Below, in pieces: positions 15,993 to 24,284 of a stretch of 64,000 nucleotides of DNA (position 1 is the stretch's first letter; the number at the start of each line of letters is the position of its first letter). This DNA is from Streptomyces olivaceus. GTDB lineage: Bacteria; Actinomycetota; Actinomycetes; Streptomycetales; Streptomycetaceae. Position numbers and translations under genes: made by a program. The stretch is from positions 124,001 through 188,000 of the forward strand of contig NZ_JOFH01000002.1 in NCBI RefSeq assembly GCF_000721235.1, read 5' to 3'. The notes below the pieces were generated by a model. It ran no database searches, was not told the DNA's origin, and was given only the letters and a program-made list of their open reading frames with translations.

Positions 15993-17789
15993 CTACTTGG
16001 CGTAGATCGCCTCGATCTCGTCCGCGTAGTCCTTCGCCACCACGTTCCGCTTCAGCTTCAGCGAAGGCGTCAGGTACCCCGACTCCTCGGTGAACTGCGA
16101 CCCCAGCACCCGGAACTTCCGCACGGACTCCGCCTTCGACACCGCCGCGTTCCCGTCGTCGATCGCGCCCTGGACCGCCGCGAGCAGATCCGGGTCCTCC
16201 CGCAGCGCCGCCGCCGTCGAGCCCGCCGGCTTCCCGTGCTCCGCGCACCACCGGTCGAGGAACTCCTCGTCCAGGGTGACCAGCGCGCCCACGAAGGGCC
16301 GGCCGTCGCCGACCACCATGCACTCCGCGACCAGCGCGTGCGCGCGGATGCGGTCCTCTATGACGGCCGGGGCGACGTTCTTGCCGCCCGCGGTGACGAT
16401 GATCTCCTTCTTGCGGCCGGTGATCCGCAGGTAGCCGTCCTCGTCCAGGGTGCCGATGTCCCCGGTGTGGAACCAGCCGTCGGCCAGCGCCTCGGCGGTC
16501 GCGCCCGGGTTGTTCCAGTACTCCTTGAACAGGTGCTCGCCGTGCAGCAGCACCTCCCCGTCGTCCGCGATGCGCACCACGGAGCCGGGCAGCGGCTGGC
16601 CGACCGTGCCGATCTTCTGCCGGTCCCAGGGGTTGAAGGCGGTGGCCGCGCAGGACTCGGTCAGGCCGTAGCCCTCCAGGACCGTGAAGCCGATGCCGCG
16701 GAAGAAGTGGCCGAGGCGCTCGCCGAGCGGGGCGCCGCCCGAGATGGCGTACTCGCCGCGCCCGCCGAGGACCGTGCGGAGCTTGCCGTAGACGAGCTTG
16801 TCGAAGACCCTGTGCTTGATCCTCAGCCCGACGGACGGGCCGGTCGGGGTGTCCAGGGCCTTGCTGTACGCGATCGCGGTGTCGGCGGCCCGGTCGAAGA
16901 TCTTGCCCTTGCCGTCCGCCTGCGCCTTGGCGCGCGCCGAGTTGTAGACCTTCTCGAAGACCCGCGGCACGCCGAGGATCAGCGTGGGACGGAAGGCGGC
17001 CAGCTCGTCGGTGAGGTTCTTGATGTCGGGGACGTTGCCCAGCTTGATCGGCGCGATCATCGGCGCGACCTGGACGAGGCGTCCGAAGACGTGGGCGAGC
17101 GGCAGGAAGAGGAGGACCGAGCACTCACCGGTGCGGAAGAGCGGACGCAGCCGCTCGACGACGTTGCCGCACTCGGCGAAGAAGCTGCGGTGGGTGAGGA
17201 CGCAGCCCTTGGGACGGCCGGTGGTGCCGGAGGTGTAGACGATGGTCGCGGGGTCGTCGGCCTTCGCGATCGAACCGCGCTCCTCGACGGCCCGGTCGGT
17301 GACGTCCTGGCCCAGGCGCCCCAGCTCCTCCACCGCTCCGGCGTCGATCTGCCAGACGTTCTTGAGGGCGGGCAGCCGCTCGCGCACCGACTCGACGGCG
17401 GCGGCGTGTTCGGCCGACTCCACGACGAGCGCGGTGGCGCCCGAGTCGCCGAGGATCCACTGCACCTGCTCCGGCGAGCTGGTCTCGTACACCGGCACGG
17501 TGATCGCGCCCGCGCTCCAGATCGCGAAGTCAAGCAGCGTCCACTCGTAGCGGGTACGGGACATCAGGCCGACCCGGTCGCCCGGCTGGACACCGGAGGC
17601 GATCAGGCCCCTGGCGGCGGAGTGGACCTCGGTGAGGAAGGTGCGCGCGGTCACGTCCTGCCAGGCGCCTCCCACCTTGCGGGCGATGACGGCGACGTCG
17701 GGATGCTGCGCGGCGTTTCTGCGGACGATGTCGGTCAGGTTCCCGTCCGCGGGGACCTCGTACAAGGCCGGAAGGCTGAACTCGCGCAA
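15993..17789 (-). CDS. Long-chain fatty-acid-CoA ligase (FadD15-like, AMP-forming)
   Basis: 598-residue ANL-superfamily enzyme that activates fatty acids to acyl-CoA via acyl-adenylate. The motifs are complete: P-loop TSGTTGRPKG, GYGLTES, the TGD motif in WFHTGDIG, the hinge region ITGRKKEIIVTAGGKNVAP and the C-terminal catalytic lysine region (LKLKRNVVAK). It starts with TTG at 17789, supported by GAGGAG upstream; no better start lies near the family N-terminus. Position next to PimB' matches M. tuberculosis fadD15 (Rv2187). Confidence 0.93.
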   Translation of the reverse strand: MREFSLPALYEVPADGNLTDIVRRNAAQHPDVAVIARKVGGAWQDVTARTFLTEVHSAARGLIASGVQPGDRVGLMSRTRYEWTLLDFAIWSAGAITVPVYETSSPEQVQWILGDSGATALVVESAEHAAAVESVRERLPALKNVWQIDAGAVEELGRLGQDVTDRAVEERGSIAKADDPATIVYTSGTTGRPKGCVLTHRSFFAECGNVVERLRPLFRTGECSVLLFLPLAHVFGRLVQVAPMIAPIKLGNVPDIKNLTDELAAFRPTLILGVPRVFEKVYNSARAKAQADGKGKIFDRAADTAIAYSKALDTPTGPSVGLRIKHRVFDKLVYGKLRTVLGGRGEYAISGGAPLGERLGHFFRGIGFTVLEGYGLTESCAATAFNPWDRQKIGTVGQPLPGSVVRIADDGEVLLHGEHLFKEYWNNPGATAEALADGWFHTGDIGTLDEDGYLRITGRKKEIIVTAGGKNVAPAVIEDRIRAHALVAECMVVGDGRPFVGALVTLDEEFLDRWCAEHGKPAGSTAAALREDPDLLAAVQGAIDDGNAAVSKAESVRKFRVLGSQFTEESGYLTPSLKLKRNVVAKDYADEIEAIYAK

Positions 17790-18121
17790 GACTGCTGCTC
17801 CTCATAAGGCGCCGGCGCCACGACACTGTGTGATGCGACGGTGCGGTCCAAGGCTCGGGCAAGGTGCTCCGGAGACCTCATGCCGATCACCTGCTGAACC
17901 ACACGGCGATTCACATGTCGGCATCCTGAGCACGACTGGACTGCCCGGACGTTACCCGTCGGTATGCCCTCTCCGACAGGGGTCCCCGCGAGATGTTCGC
18001 CGCGTCACACGGATGGGGTTTCCTGGGCGCACAGTAGTCGACGAGTCAACCGACCAGCCAGTAACCGCAGGTCCGACCGCCACTGTTCACAACAGGCGCG
18101 CGCTGCTTACGCTTGATCGTC
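17790..18121. other. Divergent intergenic region, no gene
   Basis: 332 bp between the TTG of the acyl-CoA ligase and the metallophosphoesterase. On the minus strand, TAACGT at 17951-17956 could be a distant -10. An inverted repeat, ATGCCGA (17880-17886) and TCGGCAT (17918-17924), lies between it and the ligase gene and could be an operator or leader hairpin. I see no ORF with coding character. Confidence 0.4.
18086..18113 (+). promoter_or_regulatory. Promoter with leaderless-type spacing
   Basis: TTCACA (18086-18091), 16-nt spacer, TACGCT (18108-18113), then 8 nt to the ATG at 18122. No ribosome-binding site lies between. Confidence 0.5.
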
Positions 18122-18919
18122 ATGGCACCCACACCCGCCCGTAACACGAGCACGCGCGTCCATGTGGTCAGCGACGTGCACGGCAACGCCCGCGACCTGG
18201 CCAGGGCCGGGGAGGGCGCCGATGCCCTGGTCTGTCTCGGGGACCTGATCCTCTTCCTCGACTACGCCGACCACTCGCGCGGCATCTTCCCCGACCTGTT
18301 CGGCGTCGAGAACGCCGACCGGCTGGTCGAGCTGCGCACCGCCCGCCGCTTCGACGAGGCACGGGAGCTGGGGTCGCGGCTGTGGTCCGGCGTCGACGGC
18401 GACAAGGCGCAGCTGATCGAGGGGGCGGTGCGCAGGCAGTACGCCGAACTGTTCGCCGCCTTCCCCACCCCCACGTACGCGACCTACGGCAATGTCGACA
18501 TGCCGCCCCTGTGGCCGGAGTACGCGGGCCCCGGCACGACCGTGCTCGACGGCGAGCGGGTGGAGATCGGCGGCCGGGTCTTCGGCTTCGTCGGCGGCGG
18601 CCTGCGGACACCGATGCGCACGCCGTACGAGATCGGCGACGAGGAGTACGCCGCGAAGATCGAGGCCATTGGCGAGGTGGACGTGCTGTGCACGCACATC
18701 CCGCCGCAGGTGCCGGAGCTGGTCTACGACACGGTGGCACGGCGCTTCGAGCGGGGCAGCAGGGCGCTCCTCGACGCGATCCGGCGCACCCGGCCCCGGT
18801 ACGCGCTGTTCGGGCACGTGCACCAGCCGCTGGCCCGGCGGATGCGGGTCGGCGCGACCGAGTGCGTGAACGTGGGCCACTTCGCCTCGACCGGCCGGCC
18901 GTGGGTCATGGAGTGGTGA
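18122..18919 (+). CDS. Calcineurin-like metallophosphoesterase
   Basis: 265-residue protein with the dimetal phosphoesterase motifs in order: SDVHGN (residues about 17-22), GDL (about 39), YGNVDM (an altered GNHD/E box), CTHIPPQ, and GHVHQP. Substrates of such cytosolic enzymes range from cyclic nucleotides to phosphoproteins, and none can be assigned here. ATG at 18122 is preferred to the in-frame TTG at 18113 because TTG overlaps the -10 box. Confidence 0.88.
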   Translation: MAPTPARNTSTRVHVVSDVHGNARDLARAGEGADALVCLGDLILFLDYADHSRGIFPDLFGVENADRLVELRTARRFDEARELGSRLWSGVDGDKAQLIEGAVRRQYAELFAAFPTPTYATYGNVDMPPLWPEYAGPGTTVLDGERVEIGGRVFGFVGGGLRTPMRTPYEIGDEEYAAKIEAIGEVDVLCTHIPPQVPELVYDTVARRFERGSRALLDAIRRTRPRYALFGHVHQPLARRMRVGATECVNVGHFASTGRPWVMEW

Positions 18920-19029
18920 CCGCGCGGGGCCGGGCCCGCCCCGGCAGGCGGTGACGTTCGCGGTGCCCGTGCGCGGTAGCCTTCACGCGGCACACCAAGT
19001 ACCGGCCCGCATCCGGAGGAGCCACGGCG

Positions 19030-19464
19030 ATGGCGGAACACACCAGCTCGAGCATCACGATCGACGCGGCCCCGGCCGACGTGATGGAGGTGATCGCCGA
19101 CTTCGCCCGCTACCCGGACTGGACCGGTGAGGTGAAGGAGGCCCAGGTCCTGGCCTCCGACGCGCAGGGCCGCGCCGAGCAGGTCCGGCTCGTCATGGAC
19201 GCCGGGGCGATCAAGGACGACCAGACGCTGGCCTACACCTGGACCGGCGAGCACGAGGTGTCCTGGACGCTGGTGAAGTCCCAGATGCTGCGCTCCCTCG
19301 ACGGCTCCTACCTGCTGCGCGCCGAGGGCAAGGGAACCGAGGTCACCTACCGCCTGACGGTCGACGTCAAGATCCCCATGCTCGGCATGATCAAGCGCAA
19401 GGCGGAGAAGGTCATCACCGACCGCGCCCTGGCCGGCCTGAAGAAGCGAGTGGAAACCAAGTAG
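19030..19464 (+). CDS. SRPBCC (START-like) domain protein
   Basis: 144-residue protein forming a single polyketide-cyclase/START-type lipid-binding fold (SSSITIDAAPADVMEVIADFARYPDWTGEVKE..., and C-terminal helix VITDRALAGLKKRVETK). It has the position and size of M. tuberculosis TB16.3 (Rv2185c), next to the ArsA-like ATPase (Rv2184c). It probably binds a hydrophobic ligand; no catalytic residues can be named. GGAGGAG precedes the ATG. A TAGCCT hexamer about 45 nt upstream may be its -10. Confidence 0.88.
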   Translation: MAEHTSSSITIDAAPADVMEVIADFARYPDWTGEVKEAQVLASDAQGRAEQVRLVMDAGAIKDDQTLAYTWTGEHEVSWTLVKSQMLRSLDGSYLLRAEGKGTEVTYRLTVDVKIPMLGMIKRKAEKVITDRALAGLKKRVETK

Positions 19465-19499
19465 CCCCCTGGCTACGGGCCGTGCGCGCCGCGCCGCGC

Positions 19500-19549
19500 G
19501 CCGCTGCGGGCAGTCGTGCCGCTGGGGCGGCACGGGTGGGCGCAGCGGC
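19500..19549. repeat. 50-bp two-arm inverted repeat, copy 1
   Basis: Outer arms GCCGCTGCG (19500-19508) and CGCAGCGGC (19541-19549), 6-nt internal bulges GGCAGT and GGTGGG, inner arms CGTGCCGC (19515-19522) and GCGGCACG (19527-19534), loop TGGG. All 50 bases are identical to the copy at 38652-38701. The 180 bp that follow are C-rich (ACCCACCCCCGGCCCGC-like units) with no gene. Confidence 0.9.
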
Positions 19550-19717
19550 ACCCCGCGAGCGCCGGGCCGCGCGACCCACCCCCGGCCCGCACCCACGCCG
19601 GACCACCGCGCGGCCGAGCCCGCACGACCCACCCCCGGCCCGCCCTCATACGCAGGGCACCCGTCAGCCCCGGGCCACCGCCCCCGCCGCACGCGCCGGG
19701 CGCCGCCCAGCCCCAGG

Positions 19718-19723
19718 TACCGT
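19718..19723 (+). promoter_or_regulatory. -10 hexamer TACCGT, leaderless-type spacing
   Basis: TACCGT ends 8 nt before the ATG at 19732. The gap is pure pyrimidine-rich sequence without a ribosome-binding site. Confidence 0.45.
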
Positions 19724-19731
19724 TCACCCCC

Positions 19732-20928
19732 ATGCGCACCCTCCTGCTCACGGGCCCCGGCGGCACCGGCCGTACCACCCTCGCCGCCGCCACCGCGCTC
19801 GCCGCAGCCCGCCAGGGCACCCGCACCCTGCTCCTCGGCACCGACCGCGACGACACCCTCGGCGCCGCTCTGGGCATGCGCACCGGCCCGGCCCCCGCCC
19901 TCGTCGAGCCCCGCCTCACCGTCTGGCGGCCCGACCCCGCCCAGGGCTTCCGCGACGGCCTCGCCGCCCTCCAGGACCGCGCCGCCTCCGCCCTCGACCT
20001 CCTCGGCGCCGCCCGCCTCGACCCCGAGGAGCTCACCCCGCTGCCGGGTGCCGACGACCTCGCCCTCCTGCGCGCCCTGCGCGAGGCCGCCCTCGCCGAG
20101 GCGCACGACCTCCTCGTCGTCGATCTCCCGGCCGCGCCGCGCGCCCTGGCCCTGCTCGCCGCGCCCGAGGAACTGCGCCGCTGCCTGCGCCGCCTGCTCC
20201 CGCCCGAACGGCAGGCGGCCCGCGCCCTGCGCCCCGTCCTCGGCCGGCTCGCGGGCGTCCCCCTGCCCACCGGCGCGCTGTACGAGACGGCCGCCCGCTG
20301 GGAGCTGGAACTCGCCGCCACCGAGGCCGTGCTCGCCGACCGGAACACCGTCGTACGGCTGGTCGCCGAGCCCGGCCCGGCCGGCGCCGACGCCGTCAGG
20401 ACCGCCGCCCTCGGCCTCGCCCTGCGCGGCCTGCGCACCGACCTGCTGGTGGCCAACCGCGTCCTGCCCGAGGACGTACCGGCGGACAGCTGGCTCGGCG
20501 GGCCGCTGGCCCAGCAGCGCAAGACGCTGGCGGAGTGGCAGGGCACGTACGACGTCCGCACCGTCCCCCACCTCGGCCGCGACCCGCGCGGCACCGACGA
20601 CCTCGCCGCGCTCGGAGCGCCGGGAGCAGCACCGGGAGCAGTGCCGGGAGCCGACGCGCACGCCGCCCCCGTCGAGTGGACCGTCACCGACCGGCTGGCC
20701 GAGGACGGCGTACTGGTCTGGAGCATCCCGCTGCCCGGCGCCGTCCGCGAGGAACTCGACCTGGTGCGCCGCGGTGACGAACTGGCCGTCGCCGCCGGCC
20801 CGTTCCGCCGGACCGTCCCGCTGCCCTCCGCGCTGCGCCGCTGCACCGTCGACGGGGCCGCGCTGCGCGGGGACACGCTCACCGTCCGGTTCACGCCGGA
20901 CCCGGGGCTGTGGCCGCGCGGACGCTGA
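19732..20928 (+). CDS. ArsA/GET3-like ATPase with altered P-loop
   Basis: 398-residue member of the anion-transporting ATPase (ArsA/TRC40) family, related to Rv2184c. The N-terminal deviant Walker A reads GPGGTGRTT (residues 8-16) in place of GKGGxGKTT, so both the signature lysine and the P-loop lysine are missing (Pro9 and Arg14). The rest of the fold is visible (LLLGTDRDD for the DTDPA-like switch region, LLVVDLPAAP for Walker B, and the GADAVRTAALGLALRGLRTDLLVANRVLPEDVP tail). ATP binding may be weak or absent, or Arg may substitute. ATG at 19732 is the start that leaves the P-loop at its usual position. Confidence 0.85.
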   Translation: MRTLLLTGPGGTGRTTLAAATALAAARQGTRTLLLGTDRDDTLGAALGMRTGPAPALVEPRLTVWRPDPAQGFRDGLAALQDRAASALDLLGAARLDPEELTPLPGADDLALLRALREAALAEAHDLLVVDLPAAPRALALLAAPEELRRCLRRLLPPERQAARALRPVLGRLAGVPLPTGALYETAARWELELAATEAVLADRNTVVRLVAEPGPAGADAVRTAALGLALRGLRTDLLVANRVLPEDVPADSWLGGPLAQQRKTLAEWQGTYDVRTVPHLGRDPRGTDDLAALGAPGAAPGAVPGADAHAAPVEWTVTDRLAEDGVLVWSIPLPGAVREELDLVRRGDELAVAAGPFRRTVPLPSALRRCTVDGAALRGDTLTVRFTPDPGLWPRGR

Positions 20929-20954
20929 ACCGAGCGCGGCCGTTCGGGTAACGT
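20925..20954 (+). promoter_or_regulatory. Promoter of the DUF5304-like gene
   Basis: CTGAAC (20925-20930), 18-nt spacer, TAACGT (20949-20954), giving a short leader to the ATG at 20986. The -35 overlaps the stop codon of the ArsA-like gene. Confidence 0.45.
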
Positions 20955-20985
20955 CGTAAGGACGAACCGTAGTCAGGAGTCCGTC

Positions 20986-21585
20986 ATGAGCGAAGAGCTC
21001 CCTCCGTCCGAGGCCCCCCGCCCCGACGCGGCCGGCGGCGCGGACGGTGTCGGTGCGACGCGAGCGGCCGACGCGACCCGGGCGGCCGACGAGACGCGAG
21101 CCGCCGACGAGACGCGAGCCGCCGACGCCGACGCCTGGGCCACGGCGTGCGCCGAGGACCTGGAGGCGGAGAAGGCCCGCCGCCGGGCCGAGTACGGACC
21201 GCCGCCCGGCTCGGCCGCCGAGGAGCTGCGCCGGCTCGTCGACACCGTCGCCGACAAGCTGTCCGGCCTCCAGTCCCCGCTGCTCGGCCAGGTCGCCGGA
21301 CCGGCCGCCCAGCAGGTGGTCCGGCAGGTCGTCCAGCAGGCGAAGGCGGCGGTCGAACCGGTCATCGAGCGCAACCCCGACGTCTTCGACCACCTCGCGG
21401 CCGCCGGCGGCGAACTCCTGGCCGCCTACCGCTCCGCCGTCCAGAACCAGGAACGCCGCTGGACCACCGGGGACACCGCGGCGAAGGACTCGCGCGACCC
21501 CCGCGACCAGGAAGAACGCGGCGACGACGGCCGCGACGAGGGCGACGGGGGCACCGGCCCGGGACAGCGCATCGACCTGGACTGA
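20986..21585 (+). CDS. Hypothetical charged helical protein (DUF5304-like)
   Basis: 199-residue soluble protein known mainly from Streptomyces. A disordered N-terminus with tandem RAAD(E/A)T repeats (residues about 22-47) is followed by an amphipathic helical middle (SAAEELRRLVDTVADKLSGL...VVRQVVQQAKAAVEPVIERNPDVFDHLAAAGGELLAAYRSAV) and an acidic, Gly/Asp-rich tail. There are no catalytic motifs. It lies between the ArsA-like ATPase and glkA. ATG has CAGGAG upstream. Function unknown. Confidence 0.75.
   Translation: MSEELPPSEAPRPDAAGGADGVGATRAADATRAADETRAADETRAADADAWATACAEDLEAEKARRRAEYGPPPGSAAEELRRLVDTVADKLSGLQSPLLGQVAGPAAQQVVRQVVQQAKAAVEPVIERNPDVFDHLAAAGGELLAAYRSAVQNQERRWTTGDTAAKDSRDPRDQEERGDDGRDEGDGGTGPGQRIDLD
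21057..21127 (+). repeat. 15-nt tandem repeat in coding sequence
   Basis: About five units of a GACGAGACGCGAGCCGCC-type repeat with 15-nt period, encoding (T/E)(T)RAAD five-residue repeats in the disordered N-terminus of the DUF5304-like protein. The length is likely to vary among strains. Confidence 0.8.
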
Positions 21586-21639
21586 GCCCCGCCTCGGGTA
21601 CGGTTGCCCTCAGCGGGGCTCGACCGAACTGAGGGATTC

Positions 21640-22593
21640 ATGGGACTCACCATCGGCGTCGACATCGGCGGCACGAAGATCGCGGCCGGCGTGGTCGACG
21701 AGGAAGGCAACATCCTCTCGACCCACAAGGTGCCGACCCCCACCACACCCGAGGCCATCGTGGACGCCATCGCCTCCGCGGTGGAGGGCGCGCGGGTGGG
21801 GCACGAGATCGTCGCAGTGGGCATCGGCGCCGCCGGATACGTCAACCGCCAGCGCTCCACGGTCTACTTCGCGCCCAACATCGACTGGCGCCAGGAGCCG
21901 CTCAAGGAGAAGGTCGAGGCCCGCGTCGGGCTCCCGGTCGTCGTGGAGAACGACGCGAACGCCGCGGCCTGGGGCGAGTACCGGTTCGGCGGCGGCAAGG
22001 GACACCGCAACGTCATCTGCATCACGCTCGGCACCGGCCTCGGCGGCGGCATCATCATCGGCAACAAGCTGCGCCGCGGCCACTTCGGCGTGGCCGCCGA
22101 GTTCGGCCACATCCGGATGGTGCCGGACGGCCTGCTGTGCGGCTGCGGCTCGCAGGGCTGCTGGGAGCAGTACGCGTCGGGGCGGGCACTGGTGAGGTAC
22201 GCCAAGCAGCGCGCCAACGCCACCCCCGAGCGTGCCGAGGTGCTGCTCGCGCTCGGCGACGGCACCCCCGAGGGCATCGAGGGCAAGCACATCTCCGTGG
22301 CCGCCCGCCAGGGCTGCCCGGTCGCCGTCGACTCCTACCGGGAGCTGGCCCGCTGGGCCGGTGCCGGACTCGCCGACCTGGCCTCGCTGTTCGACCCGTC
22401 CGCCTTCATCGTCGGCGGCGGCCTCTCCGACGAGGGCGACCTGGTCCTCGACCCGATCCGCAAGTCGTACAAGCGGTGGCTGGTCGGCGGCAACTGGCGT
22501 CCGGTCGCCGACGTGATCGCCGCCCAGCTCGGCAACAAGGCGGGTCTGGTGGGCGCTGCCGACCTGGCCCGGGAGCCCGACCCGATCATGTAG
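21640..22593 (+). CDS. glkA: Glucokinase GlkA (ROK family)
   Basis: 317-residue ATP-dependent glucokinase of the ROK family, the same length as S. coelicolor GlkA, which phosphorylates glucose and mediates carbon catabolite repression. The motifs are the N-terminal phosphate loop GVDIGGTKIAAGVV, ENDANAAAWGEY with catalytic Asp, GTGLGGGI, and the zinc site EFGHIRM...CGCGSQGC (Cys167, 169 and 174). ATG at 21640 is preferred because the frame upstream is non-coding and MGLTIGVDIGG is the family N-terminus. TACGGT at 21599-21604 is a possible -10, and GAGGGA precedes the start. Confidence 0.96.
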   Translation: MGLTIGVDIGGTKIAAGVVDEEGNILSTHKVPTPTTPEAIVDAIASAVEGARVGHEIVAVGIGAAGYVNRQRSTVYFAPNIDWRQEPLKEKVEARVGLPVVVENDANAAAWGEYRFGGGKGHRNVICITLGTGLGGGIIIGNKLRRGHFGVAAEFGHIRMVPDGLLCGCGSQGCWEQYASGRALVRYAKQRANATPERAEVLLALGDGTPEGIEGKHISVAARQGCPVAVDSYRELARWAGAGLADLASLFDPSAFIVGGGLSDEGDLVLDPIRKSYKRWLVGGNWRPVADVIAAQLGNKAGLVGAADLAREPDPIM

Positions 22594-22676
22594 CGGCCGC
22601 TGCCGCGAGGCGCCGCGAAGCCCCTCCGTACGACCGAGCCCGTCGAGCCCCCGCCCGGGGACGGCGGGCCTCGTCG

Positions 22677-22682
22677 TATCTT
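22677..22682 (+). promoter_or_regulatory. -10 hexamer TATCTT, leaderless-type spacing
   Basis: TATCTT ends 7 nt before the ATG at 22690 with no ribosome-binding site. The junction (CTTGATCGCCATGGCA) closely resembles that at 18111 (CTTGATCGTCATGGCA). Confidence 0.5.
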
Positions 22683-22689
22683 GATCGCC

Positions 22690-23454
22690 ATGGCAACGTC
22701 CTCCCTCTCTCCCCTCCCCAACTCCCGCACCGAACCCGACGGTTCCGCCGTCGTCCGGGTCCTGAGCTACAACGTCCGCTCCATGCGCGACGACACCGAC
22801 GCCCTCGCCCGGATCGTCACCGCCTGCGCCCCCGACCTCGTCCTGCTCCAGGAGGCCCCCCGCCTCTTCCGCTGGCGCAAGAAGATCACCCGGCTCGCCG
22901 CCGCGTCCGGCCTGGTCCTCCTCTCCGGCGGCGGCACCGCCGCGGGCCCCGCGCTGCTGTGCTCCCTGCGGGCCACCGTGGAGCGCACCGAGGACGTGCT
23001 GCTCCCGCTCACCCCCGGCCGGCACCGCCGGGGCCTCGCCGCCGCCGTGGTCCGGATCGGCGGGGCCCGGCTCGGCGTCCTCAGCACCCACCTGTCGCTG
23101 AGCGCGGACGAGCGCCACGAGCAGGCCGGACTGCTTCTCGACCACCTGGCCGCCCTGGGCGTGACGCACGCCGTGGCGGGCGGCGACCTGAACGAGCCCC
23201 CCGGCGGCCGCACCTTCCGGCGGCTCGGCGAGGGACTGCGGGACTGCTGGACCGCCGCGCCCTGGGGCGGCGAGTACACCTTCCCGGCCACCGCTCCGGA
23301 CCGCCGCATCGACGCGGTGTTCGTCACCGAGGACGTCGAGGTACTGGGCTGCGGGGTGCCCTCGGGGCTGCCGGGCGTGGCCGAGGACGACCTGAGGGCG
23401 GCCACGGACCACCTCCCGGTCCTGACCGCCCTCCGCGTACCCGCGACCACCTGA
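22690..23454 (+). CDS. Endonuclease/exonuclease/phosphatase (EEP) family protein
   Basis: 254-residue EEP-fold hydrolase. Metal and catalytic motifs in order: LSYNVRSMRDD, LLQEAP (Glu), STHLSLS (THL), GGDLNEPP (GDxN), DRRIDAVFV, and the terminal TDHLPV (SDH-type His). The family includes DNase-I-like nucleases and phosphodiesterases; no export signal is present. ATG at 22690 is preferred over the in-frame TTG at 22681, which lies in the -10 box. Confidence 0.88.
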   Translation: MATSSLSPLPNSRTEPDGSAVVRVLSYNVRSMRDDTDALARIVTACAPDLVLLQEAPRLFRWRKKITRLAAASGLVLLSGGGTAAGPALLCSLRATVERTEDVLLPLTPGRHRRGLAAAVVRIGGARLGVLSTHLSLSADERHEQAGLLLDHLAALGVTHAVAGGDLNEPPGGRTFRRLGEGLRDCWTAAPWGGEYTFPATAPDRRIDAVFVTEDVEVLGCGVPSGLPGVAEDDLRAATDHLPVLTALRVPATT

Positions 23455-23597
23455 TCCGGCCCGGCCGGACGTGCCTCCGGCCGGACGTGCCCCCCCCCGG
23501 CCGGTCGCGCTGCCCGGCGCTGAACGGCGCCACCGGTCGCGCAGCCCGGCGCCGACCGGCACCGCGTGGCCTCGCCGGGCCCCGTCCGGCCGGACCG

Positions 23598-24284
23598 CTA
23601 GACCACCGCGCCGCGCCCCGGATCGTCGTCGTCCTCGTCGCCCGTCCGCATCCGCACGACCAGGGTGGCGAAGCCGCCGAGGAAGCCGCCGATGCTCAGG
23701 GTCGCCAGCCACCACGTCATGTCCCAGCCCAGCACCACCGCCAGCAGGAGCAGCACGGGACCGCCGAGCACGCCCAGCCAGGCGAACCTCGAGGTGGTGT
23801 CGCCCTCGGGCAGCGGCGGCGGCTCGGGCGGCACGAAGTGGCCCTCGTCGTCCGCGTCGAAGTCGTCGTCGGACGGTTCGGCCGGGGTGTGGTCACGGGG
23901 GCCGACACCCGGAGCGAACGCGACGGAGCCACCCAGCGGCCGGGCCGGGACCGACCGGTCCGCCCCGGGCTTCTCGTCGTCCTCGTCGTCCGTGCCGTCC
24001 GTCCCAGTCGTTCCGGTCGTCCCGGTTGTCGAGGCCGTGCCGTTCATGTCGTTCGTCTCGGGTTCCAGCAGCGCCAGGTCCTCGATCGACTTGAACGGCT
24101 TCGCGCCGGGCGGGTCCGGGGGCTCCTCCCCGTACCCGGCGACGATGGCCGCCCAGGCGGCCTCCTCGTCCACGGGCGTGCCCCCGTCCTCGGGCCCGCG
24201 GTCCGCCGCGCGCTCCCGGCCGCCCTCGCCGTGCTCCCGCTCCCGCTCCTCGCGGTCCTCGCGGTCGGAGTCGTGCTCAGCCAC
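23598..24284 (-). CDS. Hypothetical acidic membrane protein
   Basis: 228-residue protein. The long N-terminal two-thirds is acidic and disordered (EHDSDREDREEREREHGEGG..., a Thr-Gly repeat TASTTGTTGTTGTDGTDDEDDE), followed by two membrane helices (residues about 165-205: FAWLGVLGGPVLLLLAVVLGW and WLATLSIGGFLGGFATLVV) and an acidic tail. GTG at 24284 overlaps the end of the hydrolase gene by 8 nt, so the pair is translationally coupled. No family function is known to me. Confidence 0.75.
   Translation of the reverse strand: MAEHDSDREDREEREREHGEGGRERAADRGPEDGGTPVDEEAAWAAIVAGYGEEPPDPPGAKPFKSIEDLALLEPETNDMNGTASTTGTTGTTGTDGTDDEDDEKPGADRSVPARPLGGSVAFAPGVGPRDHTPAEPSDDDFDADDEGHFVPPEPPPLPEGDTTSRFAWLGVLGGPVLLLLAVVLGWDMTWWLATLSIGGFLGGFATLVVRMRTGDEDDDDPGRGAVV

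Noticed and set aside
18724..21393. An 889-codon minus-strand frame.
   Set aside because: It crosses four convincing plus-strand genes and gives a compositionally biased product with no domain.
23455..23597. A gene or terminator in the gap between the EEP gene and the membrane-protein gene.
   Set aside because: Only short CCGGCCGGACGTGCC duplications and a C-run are seen; no clean hairpin or ORF.
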